DNA of 64,000 nt from the NCBI GenBank assembly GCA_035771175.1, contig CM069608.1:7518519-7582518 (forward strand), read 5' to 3'. This stretch comes from Paratinospora sagittata (taxonomy: Eukaryota; Streptophyta; Magnoliopsida; Ranunculales; Menispermaceae). Both the position numbers and the translations under genes were made by a program. Positions 35,190 to 47,140 of the stretch are shown one piece after another; position 1 is the first letter of the stretch, and each line of letters begins with the position of its first letter. Under the pieces are notes generated by a model. That model did not search any database, was not told the origin of the DNA, and was given only the letters and a program-made list of their open reading frames with translations.

Positions 35190-36484
35190 GGATTGAAAAA
35201 TCGAAAAACGAATTTTTTCGGTTTTTCACGTTATCGATGTGCAGTGTACATGTGAAAAAAAAAAAAAGGACTGCAGAAATTCGGCGAAAAATTCGGAAAA
35301 AAATGCTCGCTTCATCTCTGTAAACCAACATTCAATTCATTCACAAACCAAAAAACGAAGTAGAGAATTAGAGAAAAGAGTTTGGAACTTGGAAGAACTA
35401 ATTAAGAAGTAAGAGTGGAAGACTGACCTAGATCGATCCACGAGCACGAAAAGGCAACTTGAGGCGAGACCGGGAAAAAGAGAAGTTGTTGCGTTGAAAC
35501 GGCCACGCTGACCGCGAGAACCCTCGCCGGAGAGGATTGCAGCGGCGAGCTTGGAGGCGGACTGGTGGAGAAGGGTTTGACGGGTTTGCAGCGGCGGAGA
35601 ACCGAAGAGAAAGGAGGGAAACTGCTGGTAAAGCGCTAAAATTGTTATTTATTTATATTTTAATTTAGTTGTGAATTTGTAATATTGTGAATTTTATACG
35701 TTTTAATTATTAACTATCTACATATGTTTAAATAAGATTTTATCAATAAATAGTAACAGTGATTTATAATGCATGCACGTGCGCATTACATGAGCACGAC
35801 CACTACATGTTTTTTCAAAGAATCTTGTATGAATAAAAAATAAATTTTTAGATTGGTCACGTGTATAAAGTATTAAAACTAAGGTGACGTTCGGTAATAC
35901 TAATTCTAACTTTTATTTTTTTAATTTTAAATAAAATAAAAGTTAAAAAAAATTATAGTGTTTAATAATAATTTGTTGATTTTTTTAAAAGTTTAATTTA
36001 TTAATTTTTAAATAAAATAAAAGTGATAAATAGTAAAAATTAAACCTTTAAAATAAAAAATAATTTTTTTAAAGGTTTATTTTATACTTATAATAGAGGA
36101 TGATCCAACTACGGACACGTTTGGTAACTTTATTTTAAATTTTTAATTGTCTAAAATTTTAATTAAAATAGAAGTCATGAGTGGTTGAAAACAATTTTAA
36201 AACCTCAACCTTTAAAAGAGTTAGAGGAATTTAAAAAAATAGAAGTAAATCCTCCACAAAAAATAAGTGAAAGTGAATTTTTTTCGCTTAATGTTTTAGA
36301 CGTTTATCCTCTAATTCGGGCATAGGTCTCAGACTCATCATCCCATTTTCCCCAAGTCGTCTCTCAAACTCCCCTGTAACTCTTCTTCCTCCCAATCTTT
36401 ATTTGCCGGCCAACAGTTGCCCGGTAGAAAATTTGTTCTCCAGTGCCGTTAGTCCGGTGAAGTTGGATTCAGACGGGGCGACCT
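35190..36484. other. Intergenic DNA with possible MITE remnants
   Basis: 35400-35640 is GC-richer (GCCGGAGAGGATTGCAGCGG) and resembles a gene leader, but no ORF follows. From 35885 to 36260, ACGTTCGGTAATAC and CACGTTTGGTAACTTTATT followed by long TAAAATAAAAG runs resemble ends of AT-rich MITEs; boundaries are unclear. Confidence 0.4.
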
Positions 36485-36865
36485 GTGGACGCAAGATTTC
36501 GGTGGCCCAGCCACGATTGCTGGCTTCCTTTGTTTTGTGGAAGAATTAGGTTATGTTCTGATTCTCCTGGATCCAATACAAGTTCTTGTTTTTGTTCTCC
36601 GGGATTTCATAGTAATCCTAATAATAGAGGTGGTTGTGTTCCTACTAATGCAAATTATCTACCTTCTGGTTGTGATAATAATGGGAGGAATTCATCGGAT
36701 TCGTTGTCGAAGATTTCGCATATGATTCTTGGTGCCGGAATTGATTACTTCGCGAACGAGTTCCATTTGCCGGTTTCAATTGGTGTTGGTTACGCTGCTT
36801 GTGAAAATCATTATTCTAGGAATTGTTCTTGTTTAGGATTTTTCTATGCAAATTCTTTGAATTAA
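36485..36865 (+). pseudogene. Fragment of a G-type lectin S-receptor-like kinase (EGF/PAN region)
   Basis: About 125 codons resemble the extracellular part of plant G-type lectin receptor kinases: the Cys-rich EGF-like segment (LFCGRIRLCSD, SCFCSPGFHSNP, GGCVPTN) followed by the PAN/apple region (GAGIDYFANEF, then NCSCLGFFYANS). There is no start codon, lectin domain, transmembrane segment or kinase domain, and the frame stops at 36863. In the PAN motif the expected LCSRNCSC is HYSRNCSC, so a conserved cysteine is lost. Weakly similar sequence may extend upstream to about 36290 in other frames. Confidence 0.75.
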
Positions 36866-38004
36866 TTACATTTGTTATGGCTAATTAGAAATTTCTGCAC
36901 AAGGCAGTTGCAGTCATGATGAAATTAGGGATTTCTGAGAAGAAAACCAGTGGTGATGATGTTGGAAGAAACCCTTTCATAAATATAAAAAATATATATT
37001 TCTATTTTTTAATCCTTTAAATTATAAATAATTTGATTTATTTTATAGTTTCTTTGGTTATAAACAAATTCTTTACACATTTTTATTTTATGGGTTGAAT
37101 GGTTAATATTAATTTACTTCTTTTACGTTTTTTATTTAGATTTAATTTCGTAGTTTTGAAAAATATCAATGACATCTTCAATTTATTTTTTTTTAATGAA
37201 GTGTAAACTAACCATGTGTAGGTGTAGCTAGGATTTTTTTTTTTCAGAATTAATACCATAATTGAGGTTTGGTTAATTCATTATATTTTGTTTTAAATAA
37301 TAAATTAGGTTTTTTATTTTATTTAATGTCAATTTATATTTGAGCAAAGTAATTTATAATTATTGATGATGAAGAATCAAAATATTTTCTTTGTATAAAA
37401 TGACAAATGTAATTTTATTAATAAATATAAATATTTTTTTCTAATTTGTATTTAATTATTAGATGTTATATTTATATAATATAATAGTATGGATAACTAA
37501 ACATATTTTCATAAAAGAAATGGAATACCCCTAGAATAAGATATTGAAGTATTAATTACCAAACACTCTAACTCTTATTGTATACTAAAATTAAATGTTA
37601 AAACATTAATTACCAAACACCCTATTTCAAATAAGCTTTACTAAAATAAGTTCTTAATAGATTAGAGCTAAAAAAGTAGAGGAAGCGGATTTATGTAGCT
37701 AACCCATGTAGTTGGGAAAAGGCTTAGTGAGTTGAGTTGAGTTGCAACCCTAATTAGTTTGCATTCCCTCTAAGGGTTCGCGAGATGTTTTCCACGGTCG
37801 ATTCTCTTTCCAGGCAGATCTTAGTATTGTGTCTTCAGAAGCTTTACATTTTCTAAGCATTTATTATTAATTGGAGATTGAATGAAAAAAATTCACTTCT
37901 GGCATATAATTTCAAATCTTATTCTGCTTTTCTTTGTTATCTATCAGTGAGAATTTTTTGTTGGTCCAGTTTAAGAGGAAAGTAGTCCATTTCTGGTGCT
38001 TGCA
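36866..38004. other. AT-rich DNA up to SPC24, including its promoter
   Basis: 36990-37670 is very AT-rich, with paired ATTACCAAACAC motifs (37555, 37612) like MITE ends. 37740-38004 is probably promoter and 5' leader of SPC24. Confidence 0.45.
37675..37745 (-). repeat. Dispersed repeat with CAACTCAACTAAG core, reverse copy
   Basis: On the minus strand: CAACTCAACTCACTAAGCC, TTTTCCCAACTACATGG, then GTTAGCTACATAAATCCGCT. Collinear with the copies at 3085 and 62250. It ends about 260 bp before the SPC24 start codon. Confidence 0.6.
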
Positions 38005-40820
38005 ATGGGTGGCCTTCAGATGAGAGATGACCTCCAGATGCTTATTTCATACAATGATGATCTTGTTGAAGTGTTGAAGAACAGAAGGGACGTTGCCAAT
38101 TTGATGCAATGTCTTGAAGGAGCCAAGACGCTTCAATCATACTGTGATCAAGATACTTCTGAGATTCAAAACTCTTTAGAAGGTCCCCTTTTGCTTTTTC
38201 ATGTCATCTTTATTTCACTCTTAAGAACATAGATCTCTTAGTAAATCTAATCTTAGGATGGTCAATGTGATATTGATTATAGCATGTAGTTCCTTGTTTC
38301 TCTCAGCATGTACCTTTATCTATCGTTACTATAATTATCTTGTTTCCTCTAAAAAAGGAGAGTAATTTCTCAAAGCCTACAATGGAAAGCCTAGAGACAT
38401 TAGTCTTATTTGTAGTTGTTTCATTTTATTTATTTGCACGATGAATGAAAAGGAAAATGCTTTGCAACATATTGCAAAGAGTAGTCTTACAAGTTAGAAG
38501 AGTTACCTGCAATCCTTCAGCATTTTTTAGACCACCAATGAAGTTAATGACAAGACTCAATTCATATAACAATGAATATTCTTTGTTGACAATGTATTTT
38601 GTGCAGAAAAGTTTTTGATCTCATGTTACTTTGCTTGACTCGATTTTTTTGTTGCCACAGATTATCAAAAAAAGATCAATGAATGCCAACAAAGGATAAG
38701 TGAGACAAAACGGGAGGTTCTTGTTGATGCAGACCTTGATTCGCTTCAAAAAGAGTTGGAAGAACAACTTCAGAGAGAGCATTCACTCCAAGAAGAGCTC
38801 AGATAAGTTTTTCTTTCTTTTTTTGGTTTTTTTTAGGTCTTATTGTTGCTCTTATAGTTAATAGTTAAAAATTCTAATGATGCTGGAAACTGATATATTG
38901 TAATCCTACGTCAACACAAATCTCAGTAACGAGATTAATGACCTTGAAGATCAGAGGATCTCAATTGAAGAACGGAAGAAAATCATAAAGAAGGTTGAAA
39001 GTGATGAATTAAGGGAACAGTAAGTACCTTCATCTTTCGTGGTAATGATCTTTATCTTAATTTCAAAGTTTATTCAAGATAGACCACAGAGTCTTTGAAA
39101 CATGGTTATAGTTATAATTGAATGTCTCAGTGGTTGTGGTTAATGCTTTGGTTTATCTTATATTACTATTTCTCTCTGTTCTAACTCCTCTAGGCGTACT
39201 CTCTTTGGGAGTTGGCCATAAAGATTTCTAGATTTCACTTATCCAGGAGAAACAGTTGCGTTGCTTACTATTTTTTGAGACGAGGTTGAATTTTTTTTTT
39301 TTCTTGGAAAGCAGTTAAGAATTTTAGAATGTATTAGTTTGGAGGTATTTTGCCAATGCCTAAGGCTGTAGTGGTTTTATATAGCTGTTGCTATTACAAC
39401 TCCTTGGAATTGCACAAGTTTGATGGATTTTATGAATTTATGGTAGATTCATTTAGGCATCTGTTTTGCAATTGGCTACCATTCCTTTTTGTTGGGCATG
39501 TTAGAAATGCAATTTACTTTTCTTTCAAGGGTGGGATTAGTGATACTGGCCTTTGAGCCAAGAAAATTACTCTTAATACAAATTAACTGCCAGAATTTTC
39601 TTGTACAGATTACTTGATGTTATCATCATGTATCTTCTATTTTTAGATGTTTGCCATTATAATTAGAAACACATCCTGTTTGCAAAGTGGTCTGCTCATG
39701 TTACTCTCTAAGAAGTCATTTCAGGCTTTCTTTAGAGAGTCTTTCTTCTTTCCAAAAGCGGGCGGCTCCTGGAATAGGCCGCAGAGGTTTTGGGATCAGT
39801 TTGTTGGTAGTTAAATAACTTCTTGAATACTTGGTTATTCTTTCTATTTCCTTCTTTATTCTTCACCAAAATCTTAATTATACATTTTAATATCATATTA
39901 CTCATTTATGCCCAGTCAGACTTGTATGGCCTTAGGAAGTTTATTCATATCTGGCTTTTTAGAGCAATCAATCTCCAACAAATTCATAGGCTTTACAAAT
40001 GAGCTCCTCTGTGAAGGTAGTCCATAAATGTTCAAGAAACAACTGATTTTAGTTATAAGGTCTATTTCAGTCAATGTGAACTCTGATAACAGAAACTAAA
40101 ATGCTTTTGAAACAATATATAGAGTCTCAGAAATCTTGCAAAGTTCAATATCACACTGAGAGGATATATCAAGGCAAACTAAATGACATCTCTCTTTCAA
40201 AAGTATGAGCTGTATCTCTGTTAACTTTGATATCCGGCCTTTTATTATGAAATGGGCAAATTCAGTTGACAACATATGGGATTTGAGAATATTAGAGTAA
40301 TTGTGTATTATTAGGGGTAGTATAATAATTTTATTTGTTTAGATAGCTATATAAGCTGTATTTCTTTTCTTCTTTGTTCTCATTAGTTGTGAAGCCTTAT
40401 CCTTTTAATATTCTTCTTTTCTCCTTTGTATTATTCACATAAAAAATATGCAGGAACTGACATAACTCATATTCAGGAGGAAGCTTTCGATGTATGCTTC
40501 AGTCACTAATATCATCCCAAACTTGGAGAATCAAGCAGGAATCTCTGGTTGTATCCTTTTCAAGGAGATGCATGGAATTTTTTTTTTTTTGGTGGGTTTA
40601 TCCTGATATTGTTTTTCTTTTCGGTTTTTTTTTTTCTTCTGTTTAAAATTTTGAGTATTATTTAGATATCACTGCAACCTTTTGAGATTGGATTATCCTT
40701 AAGGCAAGCATAGATATTGTGGAAAGGGATAGAAAGATTGTTGAGAAGTTTGAATTTGAGCAATCAAATGCATCCCCAGTGGAAATATGCAACGATCTTT
40801 GGAAAATGATAAACCAGTGA
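38005..40820 (+). CDS. SPC24: SPC24, NDC80 kinetochore complex subunit
   Basis: Five exons: 38005-38182, 38661-38802, 38927-39019, 40477-40550 and 40714-40820. Together they give 594 nt, 197 codons plus stop, the usual plant SPC24 length, and phases agree at every junction. The N-terminal half is a coiled coil (MLISYNDDLVEVL, SLQKELEEQLQREHSLQEEL) that pairs with SPC25; the C-terminal globular part (KLSMYASVTNIIPNL, IVERDRKIVEKFEF, CNDLWKMIN) anchors the NDC80 complex at the kinetochore. Start ATG 38005 is the first Met; 38020 is an alternative. Intron 4 is U12-type. Intron 2 has the donor CAG|ATAAGT, a G-to-A change from GTAAGT; reading through gives an immediate TAA, so correct splicing depends on an AT-AG intron or another donor. 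The coding exons have no stops. Confidence 0.9.
40551..40713 (+). other. U12-type (minor spliceosome) intron of SPC24
   Basis: The donor GTATCCTTTT matches the U12 consensus; ATCCTTAAGG near 40694-40703 matches the branch-point consensus (TCCTTAAC) and lies about 12 nt before the acceptor CATAG. Splicing here gives GISGYIVERD, as expected for the family; splicing at the nearby GGTTG would lose the frame match. Confidence 0.85.
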
Positions 40821-41761
40821 GAAAGACATGGATCCTCCTATTATGTGTTTCTTCTACTGAAGCCTAGAAATATATGTTATATTATACATTTTTGTGTTTT
40901 GTTTATGCTTATTGTTGTTAGTAGGTGGGAAATGAGAGAGCTGTTAACTTTTCTCGATTATGATTATGTAAAAACTTTTTTATGAGCATGAATTGTGTGA
41001 TTCATTTAAAGTCGAATTTTAAATGGGTTAATTTCTACTATAGGTACTAGTTGCTGAAGGCTTTATCATATGTTTCTGTAAGTTTAATGCCCCATGGATC
41101 ATGTGCTGAGTCTGACTGATAAGAAAAGCTTCTATTTATCAATACTTCCATATTTGATATTGACTACTTCCATTGGTATTTTTTGTATATTTCCCTTTGT
41201 AATCCCACTTTTGCTTCTTTTTTACATCTTTGAAAAACTCTTCCATTTTTTTTTTCTCAGTTATATTTCTGCATGATTTGATGGATGAGTAAAGGATGAA
41301 TAAAACTTCCCTGCTGTGTGAGCTAGCTCTTTTCAGTATCCTAGAATGTATAAAGACTGATAATAGGCCTAGAAAATCAAGTTTATTTATTTCAGTTACG
41401 TAGATCTAAACTTGTGTGCTTACAAATCCTAAAAAAAGAACAGAAATTTTATGCAGATTTATTGATTCATGTTAAGAACATTAGGTTATAGCAGTTTACA
41501 TTGTCTTCAATGTTCTACCTGTGCAGGTACTATTCACTTTTTTTAGTTGATAAGTTTGGATAGAAGGTTTGAACTTTGACACAGAAATTGGGTTCTAATA
41601 TCATGTTAGATCACTATCAAACTAGAATAATAGTCCTGGCATGGTGAGCATAAGCTTTATTAGTGGGTCTCAGGCCTAAAATTACAATAGATTATGTTTT
41701 TTTTTTTCGTTTTTTTTATGAGCACACTAAATTATGCTTTAAATAACAATAACAAGGAATT
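40821..41761. other. 3' flank of SPC24
   Basis: Contains the presumed 3' untranslated region. No further coding region or bounded repeat. Confidence 0.5.
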
Positions 41762-41945
41762 TGTTATAAACGGAGAGAAAACAGAGAGAAAATTATATGT
41801 TTCTCGTCATTGATTGATCTAAATGAACAATTGACTACATCCTTAAATAGATAAATTAAATGAATAAAATATTATTTTCACTTGATGAGTGGGCAACCTC
41901 GTTCACACTTCGTGGGTGACAACTTGATAGTGGATATAATCTTCT
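41762..41945 (-). repeat. LTR-like repeat, left copy
   Basis: About 180 bp similar to 49919-50095 with scattered substitutions. Preceded by GAATT. The similarity fades after 41945, so the full LTR length is unknown. Confidence 0.7.
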
Positions 41946-44054
41946 TTGTAATTGACATAGCTTTGATAAATAAGTTACTTAATTTTATTTGCTTAGACTT
42001 TAATCTCGTCATTCTTCTGTAGCTCATGTATGAAGAAGACTTTTTGTGAAATATGTTGGGTTCTGTCGGCTTTAATATAAGTTTCTCATAATTGTACAAT
42101 ACACGCTGTATTGTCTTCTTATAATATTGTAAGAGAGTTTCTGATTGAAATAATTCTCATGATTCTCGAGTATTATAACTTTCATCATTACACATTCTCG
42201 AATTGCTTCATGAATTGCAATACTTTTCTGTATGATTTAAAGATGTAGCAACTATTGTTTGCTTTACAGATCTTCATGATATAACAATATCACCTTAAGT
42301 GAAATTGTGCTTGGGATCGAGCATAATGTGGGTCTGACAAATATTCAGTATTTGCATATTCAACCAGTTTTGTATTTCTCTTTCTTGAGTAAGATAGACT
42401 TGCATCGCTTGCTTTCTTGAAGATAATATAATTCATGCTTAGCACCATTTTAATTTGGTGGAGCTATATCCTACAAGCATGTTGACATAGAAAATAATAT
42501 TTGGTTTTGTATATAAGTGCATCTATTGCACCATGACATGGTACTTTAAAATTGCTAGCTCTTCATTATTTTAATGAAGGCGAAAATCATCACTTTCAGT
42601 GATCTCACAATATTGGGGAATTTGATTGATGTGTTTTGTTCATATGAAATTTCTTAATACATTTGATAGAATGGACAAACATTCTTCTTTGAAAATTCTC
42701 AGTCTACAGGTCGAGACAACAATTTGTTTTTCTAAGATCTTTCATATCAAATTTCACCTTGATAAAACTCTTTAGGAGTTTTAACATATGCAAATAAGTA
42801 GATATATGAAATGAATAAAGTGCATATGCAAATATGATTGTTGGAATGCTCACTCATAACAATTATGAAAATGTATATGCATATTGATCAATATGAATAT
42901 TAATGCAGTACGTACTTCAGGCCTTCTAGATCCTTCAAGGATCATCATTTTGAAGCTTCAAGTATAACTCATAAATCTTTTAAGGATTTTCACGTATATC
43001 ATTATTATCCATAGATTAATATATTTTCTCATGTATATTTAATATGATTTACTTTCTTAAGTATTTGAACTTTTGGTTCAGATAGCTCTTGATTTTTTAA
43101 CGAGTTTAGCTATATTTGAACTTGCTCCTTTCCACCTTTTTAATGTTGACAATCTTTCATATTTTTATAGTTTGGGATCCCATAATATTAAAGGACACTT
43201 TAAAATATTGTCAGGAGCAACATTAATATTTTCATTTCATAGCCTTCGAATGTGAATTGATGCAAATATAAACAGTTTAAGAATTCTCTAATATTTATTT
43301 CTCTTCAAGAGTATAAATTCTCCAATCATACTAATTTAAGGTATATTTATTTTTCAATTATATTTCTTCAGAAGATACACATATTATTTCAAGGTATATT
43401 TTTTCATGCAATATTTGTTTGCCAATCCATTCCTTATTTTGAAAAATTTATTCATTTATCAATCATTTGTATGTATCTTTCTCTTTACGAAGTCATGTCC
43501 TTTGATGTGACCAATCGACCACATTTCAGGTATGTCATTTGTAAATTGTCTTTTAGGACTAAATATAAATATATCAGTGAATTGATTTGTAAATTTTTTT
43601 TGCAAATGATTGATCATGTGAACTTATCATTCACTTTAACTTATCATTTGAATTTCTGGTTCACATTAGTTTATATTGCATTTCAAGCAATTTTTCATGT
43701 CATTCTTTTGACACTTTTATTTTCTCCCCCTAATGGTGGGAAGATAGCCTTACATTGACTTGTATTGCATTCTACCAATTTTGCACGTCATTCTTTTGAA
43801 ATTGGCTAATCTCCCCGAATGGCAGGAAAATTGTGTCATAAAAATGACTATTGTTATTATGAAAAATGTTGGTCTTCAATCTTGGCCAATATATATTTAT
43901 GTCAAAGAATTTTTTGTTCCTGATCATAAATCGTTTAATTGACCTCAAAAGCCAAAAATTAAAATGAGAAATCTTTCCAAAATTTTCTTTTGCCCAAAAT
44001 GAAGCAATGCGATATCTATTTTTCAAATATCCTTAAAATCGTCCAAGATCTTCT

Positions 44055-44245
44055 GGATCTACACGTATGTTATAAAACATCATTATTGTAAATTTTTGCA
44101 TCATTTTGACAACATAATATTTGCTCTTCTAGAGCCAAGAATATATTTTTTGGATCTACACGTATGTTATAAAACATCATTATTGTAAATTTTTGCTTCA
44201 TTTTGACAATATAATATTTGTTCTTCTAGAGCCAAGAATATTTTT
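44055..44245. repeat. Two tandem copies of a 97-bp repeat
   Basis: GGATCTACACGTATGTTATA to CTTCTAGAGCCAAGAATAT occurs at 44055 and again at 44152, with only a few differences. Confidence 0.92.
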
Positions 44246-44622
44246 TCAATTCAACTACTTTCCTTTATTGAGGTTTGATATATCAATTAAATATTGTGTA
44301 CAACAGGTACGTCACCAATTTTTCTTATTCCACGCCTAAAGCAAACACATAGATATGCTAACATTTGGTTTATTCTGTAGACCTTTATCTTGTGCTACAA
44401 TAGGATTGTTTCACTTCTGGTGGAATAGAATAGATCTATTTCAAATATATGATTGTAGTCATATTCCATTAATTGGAACTATCATGGTTCTCATAATAAT
44501 ATATTTATAGCTTTTTCCATATTCATCCATAATTATGACATTTCTCATATTTATATGTCATTCATGATCAATAATCAAAATAATATTCACTTCAGGGAAT
44601 GTTACATAATCAAGTGGACATG

Positions 44623-46027
44623 TGTTAAACCCCTAATTGCTGAACTCGAAATTGAAGGGTCATTGCCTAGTGGCGAGGGTAATGGCATGCATTTGAGCCT
44701 TGGTGTGTGCTCAAAGTGATGGCGTGGTGCAGCTAAGGGAGTGTTCAGATGGAACACTTGCAACTCGGACTTGGTGGTTCGTGTGACCAGTGTATGGGCG
44801 AATGTACAAGCTCATAGGGGCTGGAAAATTGGTGCAAACCTTATGTGCACGTGTGGACTGAAGTGTAGCTGGACAAGGAGTGTGGCAGCTAGTTGGACAG
44901 TGGTACAAGTGGCACATGGGAGTTGACCCAAGTGTCAAGCATGGGTGATGGACACCTAGTGGCAGTTATGGATTCAGTTTCATGGCAATTGGCACATGGA
45001 AAATGTGTGGAGGAAGTTATGGGGCGTCTATAACAACCTCTAGTCCAAGATGAGGACAAGTGCCAGTAAGGTGGTGTCATGGGGGGTTACAAGTGTAACT
45101 TGTAAGATGCTTGTGAGGAGACAAGTGTACAGGTGGTTATTGGGGGCATAACTACCTAAGAGATCACGTCCCTACATGTGGCAGCCAAGGAAGGCCTTGA
45201 TGGAGGCGGTTATAAACGGTTATGGGCATCCAACACATGGGAATTGAGGTGATCTCACATGTGGCATCAAGCTAGCAGGTAGTTGGGTAACTAACTGCTA
45301 GGTGGTAGCTCATGGAATAACCTAGGGGTGGTTATGACATGTGGAGGGCTCAGATTCAGGGGAATTGAGGGAATTCATGTAAAGAGGACGTGTCCTTGAG
45401 TGGTTATTGTAACTACCTTAGGCTAAGGTTTTAAATAGCCAACCCTTAGTGCTTGGGAAACACCAGGAGGAATGTATGTAACTCCGATTTTGTGCTAATC
45501 AAATAGTTCTTGGTGCATATTTTGAGAGTTTGCAGTTATCTTTCAGTTTACTTGGCGTTTTGTGTTGTTACCCGGTGATTGTAATGCAGTTGTAGGCAAT
45601 TAACTAGTGCGTCAAGATTCCATCGAGTGAACGCAAGAATCCCCAGGTAATTGCCGAGTGAATAGTTATTTGGTGCAAAATACTCGGTGATATCGAGCTG
45701 GTTCGCTGAGATTGAGTTTTGTGTTGTTACTCGGGCAACACTAGTGAAATTGCAGGCGGATTGCTACTGTATCGGTAATCCACCCAGTGAACGCAAGAAT
45801 GCCAAGGTAATCGTCGAGTAAGACGTCATTTGGTGGCCGAATACTCGGCGAAATCAGGTTATATTGTTGTGATTAGGTCGGACTTAGTGCATCACGAGTG
45901 GCCAAGGCGAATTGCAGGTAGTGCAACCTCAGTTTGCAGGGTAATTGCTAGCAATCCAACCCCGGATTGGTTGGAGTGTTGGGGCTGTGAAGGGCAAAAA
46001 ATTTACCCCATTTTGGTACTCGTGACA
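44623..46027 (+). mobile_element. Solo LTR, 1.4 kb, of an LTR retrotransposon
   Basis: A 1405-bp block starting TGTTAAACCCC and ending ACTCGTGACA, flanked by ACATG and ACGTG (5-bp target-site duplication with one transition). It is markedly richer in GC than its AT-rich surroundings. TTTTAAATAGCC near 45430 could be its TATA box. The last part contains two diverged copies of a ~159-bp unit (from 45557 and 45716: GTTTTGTGTTGTTAC, then GTGAACGCAAGAATNCC). No internal element remains. Superfamily not determinable; the length fits Gypsy-type LTRs. Confidence 0.8.
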
Positions 46028-46410
46028 ACGTGTATAGTGATCTTTATCACAATTTTACTTGAGAAGACTTTAACATTCTTTGTATTATTATTTCAAGAGC
46101 ACATACACGGATAATATTATATTTTCTCAAAATGTCTTTTTTAATATATAGTTTATCTCATGAAACTTTAATATTGCAACAACACGTGCAATTCATTATT
46201 TGATCACAATAAACTTCAGGTTCATATGATTATAATATTGCAACTTCATGTCAATTAATTGTGATAATAAAAGGTTGCAAGTCTTTCTCATGAGATTTCA
46301 TACAAGAAATAAATTCAAAATGTTAAAACAATTGCATCAAATAATTGAAAGGACTAATTAATTATAAACAATTATTCAAGCAATAAAATAAAATGTAATA
46401 ATACATTATA

Positions 46411-47140
46411 TTAGCTTCAAGCTAATTTACAAATCTACAAATATATTGGTCCCATGGGAAAAATTCATGTGATCTTGCATGGAATATTATTAAAATAATT
46501 ATCAATCCAATATAGCTTTTGGATATTAAAATAATATGTTTAACATAACTTTTAATAATGAGAATATTAAATTGAATATAACTTCTAGTTATGAAAATAT
46601 AAAAATTTAATATAGCTTCCAACTATAAAAATGATAAAATTGAATATATATATATATAGCTACTAGCTAAAAAAATATTTTTCAATAACTTCTGGTTATA
46701 AATTATTTTCGTCTTTTATATAACAAAACATCAATATAGTTTCATACAATACAAAATTCTTTACATAACTTCAGGCTATAAATTCTTGTCCACATGACTT
46801 CTGGTCATAACATGCAGAATTTTTTCTCAATAGCTTCAGGCTATAAATGCCTTTCTCATGTAAATTTGATCTTGCAACTTCACTGCATTTGATCATAAAA
46901 ATTTTGGATTAAAGATCACAATATTGACATTTCTTTGATATTGAAACTTCAGATGCAATCAACCATAATAAACTTTTTCTACAATTTTAGCTAGAAAATA
47001 TTTTTTCTCTGAATAGCTTCAAGCTATAAAATATTTTTGCCACAACATTTTTCCCTATGAATCAATATATAACAACATAACTTCGAGCTATGAACAAAAT
47101 ATATAAAATAATTTTTACATAATTTTTAGCTATGTAATTT
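46411..47140. repeat. Irregular array of mini-hairpins around ACTTC/GCTTC cores
   Basis: About a dozen short near-palindromes of the form TAGCTTC-A/G-GCTATAA: TTAGCTTCAAGCTAA (46411), ATAACTTCTAGTTAT (46581), TATAGCTTCCAACTATA (46611), ATAACTTCTGGTTATAA (46686), CATAACTTCAGGCTATAA (46763), CATGACTTCTGGTCATAA (46794), AATAGCTTCAGGCTATAA (46829), AATAGCTTCAAGCTATAA (47017), CATAACTTCGAGCTATGAA (47078). Arms co-vary, spacing is irregular (about 30-100 bp), and the DNA between is AT-rich. Confidence 0.7.

Noticed and set aside
37996..38004. GTG start for SPC24
   Set aside because: The frame is open from GTG 37996, but plant translation would use ATG 38005, which gives the expected length.
43073..44026. 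Several 60-95 codon frames
   Set aside because: All within AT-rich, non-coding DNA of the putative LTR element; no motifs.
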